A DNA stretch of 64,000 nucleotides from WHUA01 sp963711215. GTDB lineage: Bacteria > Pseudomonadota > Alphaproteobacteria > UBA8366. Location of the stretch: the NCBI GenBank assembly GCA_963711215.1, contig CAVQDH010000014.1, positions 62,001-126,000 on the forward strand, in the 5' to 3' direction. The notes below the pieces were generated by a model. That model ran no database searches and was not told the origin of the DNA. It worked only from the letters and a program-made list of their open reading frames with translations. This document shows positions 9,542-18,008 of this stretch, in pieces; the stretch's first letter is position 1; every line of letters begins with the position of its first letter. Both the position numbers and the translations under genes were made by a program.

Positions 9542-11354
9542 GTGTTTGACACATTGGTGACGCGCGGTGAGGGCGCGCTCCGCAAGGGCACCGCCTTCGT
9601 ACGCCTCGAGCGGATGCAATTACGCAGGTTTCTGCGTGACAACGGCCTCGTGCTTGTCGTCGTGGCCAGTCTCGTCGGCGCGACGACGGGCACCATTGCA
9701 TCGCTGATGTCCGTGTTCTCGGAAATGCTGCACGGATGGCTCTATGGCCTGGAACCGGACGCGCGCCTCAGCACGACGACCGACCTGCCGCCGATGCGAA
9801 CGTTGATCGTCATGCTGATCGCCGGCTTGGTCATCGGTGCGACGATCTGGCTGTGGCGCAGGCGCGCGCATGACATCGTCGACCCGATCGAGGCCAATGC
9901 GCTCCACGGCGGGCGAATGTCTTTGACGGACAGCCTGTTCATCGCCGTGCAATCGATGCTGTCGAGCGGCTTCGGGCTGTCGCTCGGCATCGAAGGCGGA
10001 TATACGCAGATCGCCGGCGCGCTGGGGTCGAAGATCGGCCGGTATCTGAAGCGCCGCCGGATCGATGTGCGCATGCTGGTCGGCGCCGGCGCGGCCGGCG
10101 CCATCGCCGGCGCCTTCGATGCGCCGTTTGCCGGCGCCGCTTACAGTTTCGAGCTGATTGTCGGCAGCTATACCGTGCCGACGCTGGCGCCTGTCGTCGC
10201 GGCCGCGGTCGCCGGAACCCTGGCGGCGGAGACTCTGGTCGGTCATACCTTCCGCATCCCGCTTGCGGCCTGGGGGCTCAGCGCGCATGGCGACGTCATC
10301 AGTTCTCTTGTCCTCGGGCTTGTTTGCGGCTTGATCGGAATTGCCTTGATGCGGGGCGTCACCGCAACCGAGGGTCTTGCCCGGGCGAGCGGCCTGCCGG
10401 TCGCCCTCAGGCCGGTCGTCGGCGGGCTTGATCGTCGGAATGATCGCGATCGTCGCGCCGCATGTTCTCGGGGCCGGCCATGGCGCCATGGAGATGGTCC
10501 TGCAATCCGACTGGCCGATAGGGCTGCTGCTGATGGTCCTCGTTTTCAAGATCGCCGCCTCGGCGGTTTCTCTCGGATCCGGATTCCGAGGCGGCCTGTT
10601 CTCGACCTCGCTATACCTGGGAACGATAACGGGGGCGCTGCTCGCGGAAGCGGGCGTCAAGGCAGGCCTCGTGCAGGCCGATGACGTGGGGATGCTGAGC
10701 CTCGTCGGCACCGCGAGCTTCGGGGCCGCGGTGATCGGCGCGCCGATGACCATGGCGCTGCTGGCCATCGAGATCACGGAAGACCTCTCCGTCGTGGGGC
10801 CGGTCCTGCTCGGCGTCGTTGCCGCCACCCTGACGGTCCGCCAGGTGTTCGGTTATTCCTTCGCGACGTGGCGCTTTCATCTGCGCGGCGAAGCCGTTCT
10901 TGGCGGCGCGGACATCGGCTGGACGCGGGAAACCACGGCGCGCAACCTCATGCGCCAGGACATCAGGGTGGTGCCGGCTTCGATGCCTATCGCCGATTTT
11001 AAGGACCGCTATTCGCCCGGGACCGTCAAATACGCCATCGCGACCGGCAGCGACGGCGCCTTCGCCGGGCTTGTCGATATGGCCGGGCTCTACGCCGAGC
11101 CTTCGGTAACGGCGCCGGAACCGGCCGAGACGCAGACGATTGCCGAGATCCTCACGCACAGGGATGCATGGGTCGAAGGCGCAATGACCATCGACCGCCT
11201 TCTTCCCCTATTCGAAGAGCAGCAGACCGAGATCCTGATCGTCGTCGATTCGACGGCGGCCCGTCGGCCGCTGGGGCTCATAACGGAAGCCTATACGCTG
11301 AAGCGATACCGTCTCGAGCTCGAGGCCCGGCAGAAAGAGATCTTCGGAACGTAA
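9542..11354 (+). CDS. ClC-family chloride channel/antiporter with CBS pair (one frameshift)
   Basis: A ClC protein of about 603 residues. The N-terminal part runs in one frame to VALRPVVGG near 10425; a +1 slip (extra G in GGCGGGC) moves the rest, from LIVGMIAIV, into the next frame. The selectivity segment SLGIEGG keeps the gating Glu of the GxEGP motif. GFRGGLFSTSL corresponds to GxFxP, with the Pro replaced. Two CBS-like modules follow from about residue 450 (LMRQDIRVVPASMPI and GAMTIDRLLPLFEEQQ). Start is GTG 9542; ATG 9614 is possible. It likely moves Cl- across the inner membrane. Confidence 0.8.
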
Positions 11355-11420
11355 GCGCCTTGCGGCTCGCCGTACCGCAACGGTGAGCGCACCTTCCTAC
11401 CTTCGAGCTTGCGGAAGATA

Positions 11421-11516
11421 AAGTCCTCCCCCCTTGCGGGGGAGGATTTAGGTGGGGGGGTAACAATTCTTCTGTTTGTCCCCCCACCCTGGCCCTCCCC
11501 CGCAAGGGGGGAGGGA
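11421..11516. repeat. Family A intergenic palindromic repeat, copy 1
   Basis: Two GC-rich inverted half-elements face each other: TCCTCCCCCCTTGCGGGGGA followed by GGATTTAGGTGGGGG, then CCCCACCCTGGCC followed by CTCCCCCGCAAGGGGGGAGG. Each half can fold on itself and the halves can pair. The same unit recurs five more times in this window. Confidence 0.85.
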
Positions 11517-11531
11517 ATGCACTGCCGTCGC

Positions 11532-12470
11532 CTAGATTGGCGGGTCGCGGCGGAGCGCTTCCTTGAGATCTTCCGGGTCTACCTTGATTTCGACGGCCGC
11601 GCGCTCTTCCTGCAGCACCATGGCGATGCGGGAATCGAGCTTGTCCCAGCCGGGCCGGTTCATCGCCTCGGTCATGTCGGCGAGCGCCAGGTTCGCCATC
11701 TTCATCGGCACGCCGAGCTCGCGGCCGAGCTGGGTCGCCAGCGTCACGTCCTTATGCGCGAGGCGCAGCGCGAAGGCGGCCGGGTCGTATTTATGCGGCA
11801 GGAACTGGTCCTTGAGCCCGTCGAAGGTGCGGCGGCGGCCCTGCGCGCCCATGCGCACCGCTTCCCACAGCGCCAGCGGCGGGACGCCGCCCTTGACGCC
11901 GAGCGTGAATACCTCGGCGAGCGCGGTCTGGATCGCGTAGCCGGCGCAGTTATGCACCAGCTTGGCGACGGAGCCGGCGCCGATTTCGCCGATATAGGCG
12001 GGCTGGTCGCCGATGGCGTCGATCAGCCGCTTGTGCTCGTCGTATTTCGCCTTGTTGCCGCCGATCCAGAGCGCGAGCTTGCCGCTCTTGGCGCCATGCG
12101 GGCCGCCGCTGACCGGCGCGTCGAGCATGTAGACGCCCTTCTTCTCGAACTCGGCGGCGATCTTGCGCACGACGGTCGGCGAATTGGTCGAGAGGTCGAA
12201 GTAGGCCGACCCCTTCTTCATGCCGGCGAGCAGGCCGTTGGCGCCTAGCGCTACCGCCTCGACCTCGACCGGTCCCGGGAGCGAGGAGAAGATGACGTCG
12301 CATTGCTCGGCGAGCGCTTTCGGCGTATCCGCCCACTCGGCGCCGTCGGCGATATGCTGCTTGGCCGCGTCCTTGCGCACGTCGTGCACCACCAGCTTGA
12401 CCTGGGCCTTCTGGAGGTTCGACGCCATGCTCGCCCCCATGGTGCCAAGCCCGATGAATCCGACCTTCAT
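11532..12470 (-). CDS. NAD(P)-dependent oxidoreductase, 3-hydroxyisobutyrate dehydrogenase family
   Basis: A 312-residue beta-hydroxyacid dehydrogenase. The Rossmann start MKVGFIGLGTMGASMASNL binds NAD(P). DAPVSGGPHGAKSGKL is the substrate-binding motif, and the catalytic Lys lies in GAGSVAKLVHN. Members oxidise 3-hydroxyisobutyrate, tartronate semialdehyde or related acids in the cytosol; the precise substrate is unknown. A GAGGAAG ribosome-binding site precedes the ATG. It is divergent from the acyl-CoA dehydrogenase gene and flanked downstream by a repeat. Confidence 0.9.
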   Translation of the reverse strand: MKVGFIGLGTMGASMASNLQKAQVKLVVHDVRKDAAKQHIADGAEWADTPKALAEQCDVIFSSLPGPVEVEAVALGANGLLAGMKKGSAYFDLSTNSPTVVRKIAAEFEKKGVYMLDAPVSGGPHGAKSGKLALWIGGNKAKYDEHKRLIDAIGDQPAYIGEIGAGSVAKLVHNCAGYAIQTALAEVFTLGVKGGVPPLALWEAVRMGAQGRRRTFDGLKDQFLPHKYDPAAFALRLAHKDVTLATQLGRELGVPMKMANLALADMTEAMNRPGWDKLDSRIAMVLQEERAAVEIKVDPEDLKEALRRDPPI

Positions 12471-12680
12471 ATCTTCCTCCCGTGATTGATGACTGTGTGA
12501 GCGGAGCGGCCGGCCACACTGGGTACGTGCCGCTCCGAAAGGATCCTGCCGCTAGGTTAGATCGAAAGGGCCCTCCTGCGCCAATCCCCTGACGCCGCAG
12601 GGCCGGGCGGGTGGCGCACCGGGGCCGCAGCCCGTAATATCCGGCAAAACGGCACGGCACCGGCCTTAGGGAAGGACGCG

Positions 12681-13848
12681 ATGGATTTCACCTTGACCCC
12701 CGAGCAGGAAGCGATCCGCGAGAATGTCGAACGGCTCTGCGCGCGGTTCGACGACGACTACTGGCTCGACCGCGACGAGACCGGAGCCTTCCCGGCCGAC
12801 TTCCATCAGGCGATGGCGGAGGCCGGCTGGCTCGGCATCGCCATGCCGGAGGCATATGGCGGCGCCGACCTCGGCGTGACCGAGGCGGCGATCCTGATGC
12901 ACGCGGTGGCGCGGTCGTCCGGCGGGATGAGCGCGGCGTCGGCGATCCACATCAACATTTTCGGCCCGCACCCGATCGTCGTGTTCGGCACGCCCGAGCA
13001 GAAAGCGCGCTGGCTGCCGGACCTGATCCAGGGCAAGACGATCACCTGCTTCGGCGTGACCGAGCCGGACGCCGGGCTCAATACGTCGAAGATCAAGACC
13101 AGGGCGGAGCGCAGCGGCAACGGCTTCGTGGTCAACGGCAAGAAGATCTGGACCACGACCGCGCAGGAAGCGCACAAGATCATGCTGCTCGCCCGCACGA
13201 CGCCGATCGAGCAGTGCAAGCGGCCGACCGACGGCCTCAGCATTTTCTATACCGATCTGGACCGAAAATACTGCGACGTGCGCGTGATTCCCAAGATGGG
13301 CCGCAAGGCGGTCGATTTCGAACGAGGTGTTCATCGACGGCCTGCCGGTGCCGATGGACGATTTGATCGGCGAGGAGGGGAAGGGGTTCCGCTACCTGCT
13401 GCACAGCCTCAACCCGGAGCGCGTGCTGGTGGGCGTCGAGGGCATCGGCATCGGCCAGAATGCGCTCGCTCGTGCGGTGCGCTACGCCAAGGACCGGGTG
13501 GTGTTCGACCGGCCGATCGGCATGAACCAGTCGATCCAGCACCCGCTGGCCGAGCTCTGGTGCGAGCTCGAGGCCGCCTGGCTGATGGCGATGCACGCCG
13601 CCGCGCTTTACGACAGCGGCCAGGAATGCGGCGCGCAGGCGAACGCGACCAAGTATCTCGGCGGCGAGCTCGGCTTCAAGGCCTGCCAGCAGGCGGTCAT
13701 GACGCATGGCGGCATGGGCTACGCGAAGGAGTTCCACGTCGAGCGGCTCCTGCGCGAATCCCTGATCTGCCGCATCGCCCCGATCAGCCCGCAGATGATC
13801 CTGAACTACATCTCCGAGCGCGTGCTGGGGCTGCCGCGGAGTTATTGA
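12681..13848 (+). CDS. Acyl-CoA dehydrogenase (one frameshift)
   Basis: About 388 residues of a FAD-dependent acyl-CoA dehydrogenase. The first 214 residues run to GRKAVDF; an extra T near 13316 shifts the rest (NEVFIDGLPVPMDDLIGEEG) into the next frame. The acyl-CoA/FAD motif FGVTEPDAGLNTSKIKT, the middle beta-domain, and the C-terminal helix bundle with THGGMGYAKEFHVERLLRE are all present. The usual catalytic Glu position near the C-terminus reads ISPQMILNYISERVLGLP. Substrate chain length is not predictable. Confidence 0.82.
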
Positions 13849-13858
13849 GGGAACTTCA

Positions 13859-13958
13859 CCCCCCACCCTGACCTTCCCCCACAAGGGGGAGGGAATAATG
13901 ACAGTGGTGCAACTATTCGAAGTCCTCCCCCTTGATGGGGGAGGATTTAGGTGGGGGT
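13859..13958. repeat. Family A intergenic palindromic repeat, copy 2
   Basis: Facing half-elements CCCCACCCTGACCTTCCCCC and AAGTCCTCCCCCTTGATGGG surround about 25 unique bases, between two converging genes. The arrangement is inverted relative to copy 1. Confidence 0.8.
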
Positions 13959-13981
13959 GAGGAAGCTCGAACGCCGGCTCC

Positions 13982-14837
13982 TCAGATTTTGAACCAATCC
14001 GGCCGTCCCGTCGGCCAGGGGTCGCCCCACATCTGCTGGCCGCCGTCGACGGTCACCACTTCGCCGGTGATGAACTTGGCGGACGGGGCGGCGAGGTAGA
14101 CGCAGGCCTCCGCGATGTCTTGCGCGTCGCCGCTGCGGCGCATCGGGTTGGACTGCGCGTAGGTCGCCACGCCCTCGGGCGAATAGACGCCGTAGCCCTC
14201 GGTCTCGCAGCAGCCGGGGGCGACGCAGTTGACGCGGATCTTCAGCGGGGCCCATTCGACCGCGACGCTCTTGGAGAGGTAGACCACGCCCGCGCGGGCG
14301 GCCGCGGTATGCGCGATGCCGGGCAGGCCGCGCCAGATGTCGGCGACGATGTTGACGACGGCGCCGGGCGCGCCCGCGTCCCGCCAGCGCCGGGCGGCGG
14401 CCTGCATCATGTACCAGGAGCCGTTGAGGTTGGTGTCGATCACCGCGTTCCAGCCCTTGACTGAAAAGTCGATCGCCGCCTGCGGGAACTGCCCGCCCGC
14501 GTTGTTGACCAGCACGTCGAGCCCGCCGAAGGCCTCCCAGGTCTCGCCGATCAGCGTGGCCACCTGGTCCGGATCGCGGATGGTCATCGCGCGGTGCTCG
14601 ACGGTCGCGCCGAGCGAGCGGAAGAAGTCGGCGGCGCGGGCGATCTTCTCTTCGTTGCGGCCGCAGACCATGAGATTGGCGCCGAGCCGGGCGAACAGCG
14701 CCGCGACCGCCTTGCCGAGCCCGCTGCCGGCGCCCGACACCAGCACGGTCTTGCCCGCGAACAGGTCCGGAGCGGAACACCGTCGGCTGATGCCGGAGGT
14801 CGTCCTCGGTGAAGCCGAATTTCTGCTCGTCGGTCAT
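13982..14837 (-). CDS. SDR family oxidoreductase, PECR-like (one frameshift)
   Basis: About 284 residues. The first 23 residues from ATG 14837 (MTDEQKFGFTEDDLRHQ) are joined, after an extra base near 14770, to a full SDR reading DLFAGKTVLVSGAGSG. The nucleotide motif GAGSGLGKA and NNAGGQF are present. The usual Tyr-xxx-Lys is replaced: IAHTAAARAGVVYLSKS has Thr and Arg there. This pattern resembles peroxisomal trans-2-enoyl-CoA reductase (PECR) and related enoyl-CoA reductases, which fits its acyl-CoA dehydrogenase neighbours. The C-terminus VTVDGGQQMWGDPW is typical of that group. Confidence 0.78.
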
Positions 14838-14877
14838 GGCGTGGAGTCCGTAAGCAATTTCTCAGGCTCTCACTCTA

Positions 14878-14908
14878 GCCTCATGTTGAGCCTGTCGAAA
14901 CATGAGGA
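14878..14908. repeat. Family B repeat, single half-element
   Basis: GCCTCATGTTGAGCCTGTCG followed by AAACATGAGG. The ends are complementary (CCTCATG with CATGAGG), so the unit folds into a stem. Similar units recur at 24.7, 62.0 and 63.8 kb. Confidence 0.7.
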
Positions 14909-14927
14909 GGGGTATAGCTGTCGCTTA

Positions 14928-15030
14928 CCCCCCACCCAAACCCTCCCCCACAAGGGGGGAGGGCTTTTCCAGCGCCTCCGTACGATGAAGCAAGTCCTCC
15001 CCCTCGATGGGGGAGGATTTAGGTGGGGGT
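14928..15030. repeat. Family A intergenic palindromic repeat, copy 3
   Basis: CCCCCCACCCAAACCCTCCC and the facing AAGTCCTCCCCCTCGATGGG half-element flank about 30 unique bases. The gap around it (14838-15167) holds only repeats. Confidence 0.8.
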
Positions 15031-15050
15031 GATCACCGCACCGGCGATCC

Positions 15051-15119
15051 GTTCGGGGACATCGCTGACACCCGTTCGCGGACATAGGTAACACCTGTTC
15101 GGAGACATGGGTGACACAT
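15051..15119. repeat. Three tandem 23-bp repeats
   Basis: Three adjacent units of exactly 23 bases begin GTTCGGGGACATCGCTGACA, GTTCGCGGACATAGGTAACA and GTTCGGAGACATGGGTGACA. The core is GTTCGnGGACATnGnTnACA. It lies just upstream of the acyl-CoA dehydrogenase start. It could be an insertion-sequence end remnant (similar strings occur near IS481/IS3-type elements) or an operator array; no transposase is present. Confidence 0.7.
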
Positions 15120-15167
15120 CCACATCGCCCTTCCGCCCGCCCGGCTCCCTGGACTATGGTCTCAGCT

Positions 15168-16328
15168 ATGGACTTTGCGTTTACCCCCGAACAGGAAGCG
15201 ATCCGCGAGACGGCGCAGCGTTTCGCCCGCGAGAAGTTGCTGCCGGGCTACCAGGCCTGCGCGAAGAGCGGCCGGCTCGACCGCGCGCTGCTGCGCGAGA
15301 TGGGATCGCTCGGCCTGATCGCGCCCGACCTGCCCGAGGACTTCGGCGGCTACGGGCTTGACGGGCTGACCGGCGGCCTGATCGTCGAGGCGCTGGCCTA
15401 TGGCGACTTCAACATGGCCTATGTGCCGCTGCTGACGGCGCTGTCGGGCCGCATCGTCTGCGACCACGCGAAGCCCGCGCTGGCGAAGCAGTGGGTGCCG
15501 AAGCTGGTCGCCGGCGAGGCGCTGATCGGCCTCGCCCTGACCGAGCCGCGCGGCGGCAGCGACGCCGCCAACCTGCAGCTCAAGGCCGAGCCCGCCGGCA
15601 ACAGCGCCTATCGGCTCAACGGCGAGAAGACCTCGATCTCGATCGCCGATCAGGCCGACCTGTTCGTCGTCTTCGCGCGCACCGGCAAGCCGGACGAGGG
15701 CGCGCGCGGCGTCAGCGCCTTCCTGGTGCCGGCCGACCTGCCGGGCCTGACGCGTACGCGCTTCGACGATTTCGGCTCGGAGTCCGTGGGGCGCGGCTCG
15801 CTGTTCTTCGACGACGTCGAGCTGCCGGCGGAGAACCTGCTGGGCCGGGAAGGCGGCGGCTTCTACCAGGTGATGCAGGGCTTCGACTACAGCCGCGCGT
15901 TGATCGGCCTGCAATGCATCGCCGCCGCGCAGGCCTCGCTCGACGAGAGCTGGGCCCACGTGCAGGAGCGCGAGACCTTCGGCCGGCCGCTGGCGCAATA
16001 TCAGGGTGTGAGCTTCCCCTTGGCCGAGGGCGAGACGCTGCTCGCCGCCGCGCGGCTACTTTGTTACGAGACGCTGTGGCTGCGTGAGCAGAAGAAGCCG
16101 CATACCGCCAAGGCGGCGATGTGCAAATGGTTCGCGCCCAAGACCGCGGCCGACGTCATCCACAACTGCCTACTGCTGCACGGCCACGCCGGCTATTCCA
16201 AGGACTCGCCGCACCAGCAGCGGCTGCGCGACGTGATCGGCCTCGAGATCGGCGACGGCACGGCGCAGATCTCCAAGCTCATCATCGCCCGCGAGCGCAT
16301 CGGCAACGTCGCGGTGCAGTACCGGTGA
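15168..16328 (+). CDS. Acyl-CoA dehydrogenase
   Basis: A 386-residue FAD-dependent acyl-CoA dehydrogenase with the usual three parts: N-terminal helices (MDFAFTPEQEAIRETAQRF), a middle beta-domain with the FAD/substrate motif IGLALTEPRGGSDAANL, and a C-terminal helical domain with LLLHGHAGYSKDSPHQQRLRD. The catalytic base region reads GLEIGDGTAQISKLIIARE, so the usual Glu-Gly-Thr is Gly-Asp-Gly-Thr and the base may be an Asp. Start at ATG 15168 matches the family start. It acts in the oxidation of an acyl-CoA of unknown type. Confidence 0.88.
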   Translation: MDFAFTPEQEAIRETAQRFAREKLLPGYQACAKSGRLDRALLREMGSLGLIAPDLPEDFGGYGLDGLTGGLIVEALAYGDFNMAYVPLLTALSGRIVCDHAKPALAKQWVPKLVAGEALIGLALTEPRGGSDAANLQLKAEPAGNSAYRLNGEKTSISIADQADLFVVFARTGKPDEGARGVSAFLVPADLPGLTRTRFDDFGSESVGRGSLFFDDVELPAENLLGREGGGFYQVMQGFDYSRALIGLQCIAAAQASLDESWAHVQERETFGRPLAQYQGVSFPLAEGETLLAAARLLCYETLWLREQKKPHTAKAAMCKWFAPKTAADVIHNCLLLHGHAGYSKDSPHQQRLRDVIGLEIGDGTAQISKLIIARERIGNVAVQYR

Positions 16329-16370
16329 GGGCAGACCGAGCGGCTTCGGAAACTTGATTTTTTGCCCTGA

Positions 16371-16391
16371 TGTTATTACAATGTAATAACA
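16371..16391. promoter_or_regulatory. Perfect palindromic operator upstream of mazE
   Basis: Half-sites TGTTATTAC and GTAATAACA are perfectly complementary and separated by AAT. The site is A+T rich in a GC-rich genome and ends 24 bases before the mazE start. MazE/AbrB antitoxins autorepress by binding such palindromes, so this is the probable MazE/MazEF operator. Confidence 0.75.
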
Positions 16392-16415
16392 CCGAGATTC
16401 ATGGGGCATGTCGGA

Positions 16416-16664
16416 ATGAAAGTCGAGCTTATCCGTATCGGCAACTCAAAGGGGGTCCGAATCCCCAAGCCGGTCATCGAACAATGCGGCCTCGGCGATA
16501 CCGTGGAATTGGAGATCAAAGACAAGACAATCGTGATTTCGCCGGCGGTCGAACGCCGCGGCGGATGGGATGAGGCCTTTGCCGCGATGGCCGAACACGG
16601 CGACGACAAGCCGCTATGGGACGATCAGGCGACGGACTGGGATGAGCACGAGTGGCAGTGGTGA
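16416..16664 (+). CDS. mazE: MazE-type (AbrB/SpoVT) antitoxin
   Basis: An 82-residue antitoxin. The N-terminal swapped-hairpin DNA-binding domain reads MKVELIRIGNSKGVRIPKPV, the hallmark of MazE/AbrB proteins. The acidic Trp-rich C-terminus (DDQATDWDEHEWQW) is the expected toxin-neutralising tail. An in-frame ATG at 16401 is possible but the family start is at 16416. It overlaps the toxin gene by 13 bases, so the pair is translationally coupled. Confidence 0.88.
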   Translation: MKVELIRIGNSKGVRIPKPVIEQCGLGDTVELEIKDKTIVISPAVERRGGWDEAFAAMAEHGDDKPLWDDQATDWDEHEWQW

Positions 16665-16987
16665 GCGAGGTTCGTCGTTTCGACATCTGTCTCGTGTCGC
16701 TTGATCCGACGCGCGGATCGGAAATCCGCAAGACACGGCCGTGCGTCGTCGTGTCGCCGGACGAGATGAACCGCTATCTCCGCACCATCATCGTGGCGCC
16801 AATGACGACCGCCTCGCGACCGTATCCGACGCGTATCAATCTTCGCTTTCAAGGGAAAAGCGGGCAGATTGCGGTCGACCAAATTCGCACAATCGACCGA
16901 GACCGTATCCTCCGCCGGATCGGCCGTACCACCGACACGACCGCTCGGAAGCTGTGTGGCGTTCTTGCAGAAATATTTGCGTATTGA
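16652..16987 (+). CDS. mazF: MazF/PemK-type toxin (endoribonuclease)
   Basis: A 111-residue toxin that cleaves mRNA in the cytosol unless bound by the antitoxin. VRRFDICLVSLDPTRGSEIRK followed by TRPCVVVSPDEMN is the classic MazF beta-barrel start with the RGSE motif. MTTASRPYPTRINL and a conserved QIRTIDRDRI follow. The start is GTG (16652, or 16658) inside the antitoxin gene. Both genes are intact. Confidence 0.9.
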   Translation: MAVVSEVRRFDICLVSLDPTRGSEIRKTRPCVVVSPDEMNRYLRTIIVAPMTTASRPYPTRINLRFQGKSGQIAVDQIRTIDRDRILRRIGRTTDTTARKLCGVLAEIFAY

Positions 16988-17002
16988 CGATTGGTGGGCA
17001 GG

Positions 17003-17584
17003 ATGACCGTTCGCGCAAGCACGCTCCACCCGATCCCGTTCTTCTTCGTGCGGCACGGTGAATCGACCTGGAACGCGGCGCGCCGGGTGCAGGGACAGAC
17101 CGATGTGCCGTTGAGCGAGACGGGCGTCGCGCAGGCGCATGACGCGGCGCGGCTGATCGCGGGGCAGCCGGTCGGCGCGGTTTTCGCCAGCCCGCTCGAG
17201 CGGGCGCGCCGCACGGCGGAGATCATCAATGCCACGCTCGGCCTTCCGATGACGCTGCTCGACGACCTCATGGAGGCGCGGCTCGGCGTGCTCGAAGGAC
17301 AGGTGTACGAGGCGGGGCTCGGCGACTGGGACCGGGGCATCGCGCCCGAGGGCGCCGAGACGCAGGCGGCGTTCTTCGCGCGCGCCCTCGCGGGCCTCAA
17401 TCAGGCGCTGGCCGACTGGGACCGCCGCGACGCGTATCCGCTGATCGTGGCGCATGGCGGCATCTTCCGCGCGATCCAGCACCACGCGCTCCGCAGCGAC
17501 GAATGGGCGTGCCGGAACGGCTGCCCGGTCATGGTGCGGCCGCCGGAACGGGAGGGCTGGTCCTGGACGATGGCGGAGCTGTGA
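17003..17584 (+). CDS. Histidine phosphatase family protein (phosphoglycerate-mutase-like)
   Basis: A 193-residue enzyme of the histidine phosphatase superfamily. The phospho-histidine motif is FFVRHGESTWN (residues 15-25), and the second catalytic His lies in LIVAHGGIFRAIQ. ASPLERARRTAEII carries the conserved Arg. Members dephosphorylate phospho-sugars, phosphoserine or similar small metabolites. Start at ATG 17003 is preferred over a TTG 12 bases upstream. It lies just after mazF on the same strand but is probably independent of it. Confidence 0.88.
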   Translation: MTVRASTLHPIPFFFVRHGESTWNAARRVQGQTDVPLSETGVAQAHDAARLIAGQPVGAVFASPLERARRTAEIINATLGLPMTLLDDLMEARLGVLEGQVYEAGLGDWDRGIAPEGAETQAAFFARALAGLNQALADWDRRDAYPLIVAHGGIFRAIQHHALRSDEWACRNGCPVMVRPPEREGWSWTMAEL

Positions 17585-17600
17585 CGCGTGGCCGGGGCCG

Positions 17601-17855
17601 CTAGTCGGCCGCCTGCTTTACGTCTCTTTCCGGCTTCTTCGGCTTGGGCAGGCCGCTATAGTCCTCGACCCCGTCGGCCACGGCGTAGCACGCCAGCCGC
17701 ACCGTCTTCGGTATACCGACCTTCCTGCCGTCCCGATCGCCCTTTTCGTAATACTGAATCATCCGGCGCTTGAGGCCGAGCATATCCGCCGCCTCCTTCT
17801 GCGAAAGGCCTAAGCCCTTGCGCCACCGCTTGAAGTCCGACGCTTTCATGATCAT
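17601..17855 (-). CDS. XRE-family helix-turn-helix regulator
   Basis: An 84-residue DNA-binding protein with a single Cro/C1-type helix-turn-helix: FKRWRKGLGLSQKEAADMLG and LKRRMIQYYEKGDR, where the second is the recognition helix. The remainder is a short basic tail. Start may be ATG 17855 or 17849. It is transcribed divergently from speD, and the shared intergenic region carries two identical palindromes. Control of speD and autoregulation are inferred from this arrangement. Confidence 0.85.
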   Translation of the reverse strand: MIMKASDFKRWRKGLGLSQKEAADMLGLKRRMIQYYEKGDRDGRKVGIPKTVRLACYAVADGVEDYSGLPKPKKPERDVKQAAD

Positions 17856-17863
17856 TTACGAAG

Positions 17864-17880
17864 CCCCGCCGCGGGCGGGG
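17864..17880. promoter_or_regulatory. GC-rich perfect hairpin in the regulator's 5' leader
   Basis: CCCCGCC-GCG-GGCGGGG forms a 7-bp stem nine bases from the start codon of the XRE regulator. It could mask the ribosome-binding site in the mRNA. Confidence 0.5.
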
Positions 17881-17895
17881 ATCCTCCGTCTTTGT

Positions 17896-17962
17896 GCGCA
17901 CAGAGTGCGCTTTTTCTTGAATTTTGTCCAGCGCTGCCTTATGTAAGGCGCACAGAGTGCGC
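17896..17962. promoter_or_regulatory. Two identical palindromic operators flanking a probable speD promoter
   Basis: GCGCACAGAGTGCGC occurs at 17896-17910 and again at 17948-17962. Each is a perfect 6-bp inverted repeat around AGA. Centres are 52 bases apart, close to five helical turns. Between them lie TTGAAT (17917) and TATGTA (17940), 17 bases apart. One site is therefore upstream of -35 and the other at the start point of the inferred speD promoter. Confidence 0.7.
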
Positions 17963-18008
17963 GTCAAGGGAAGCGCACCGGCGCCTGTGCGCGCCATATG
18001 CCGGGGGC

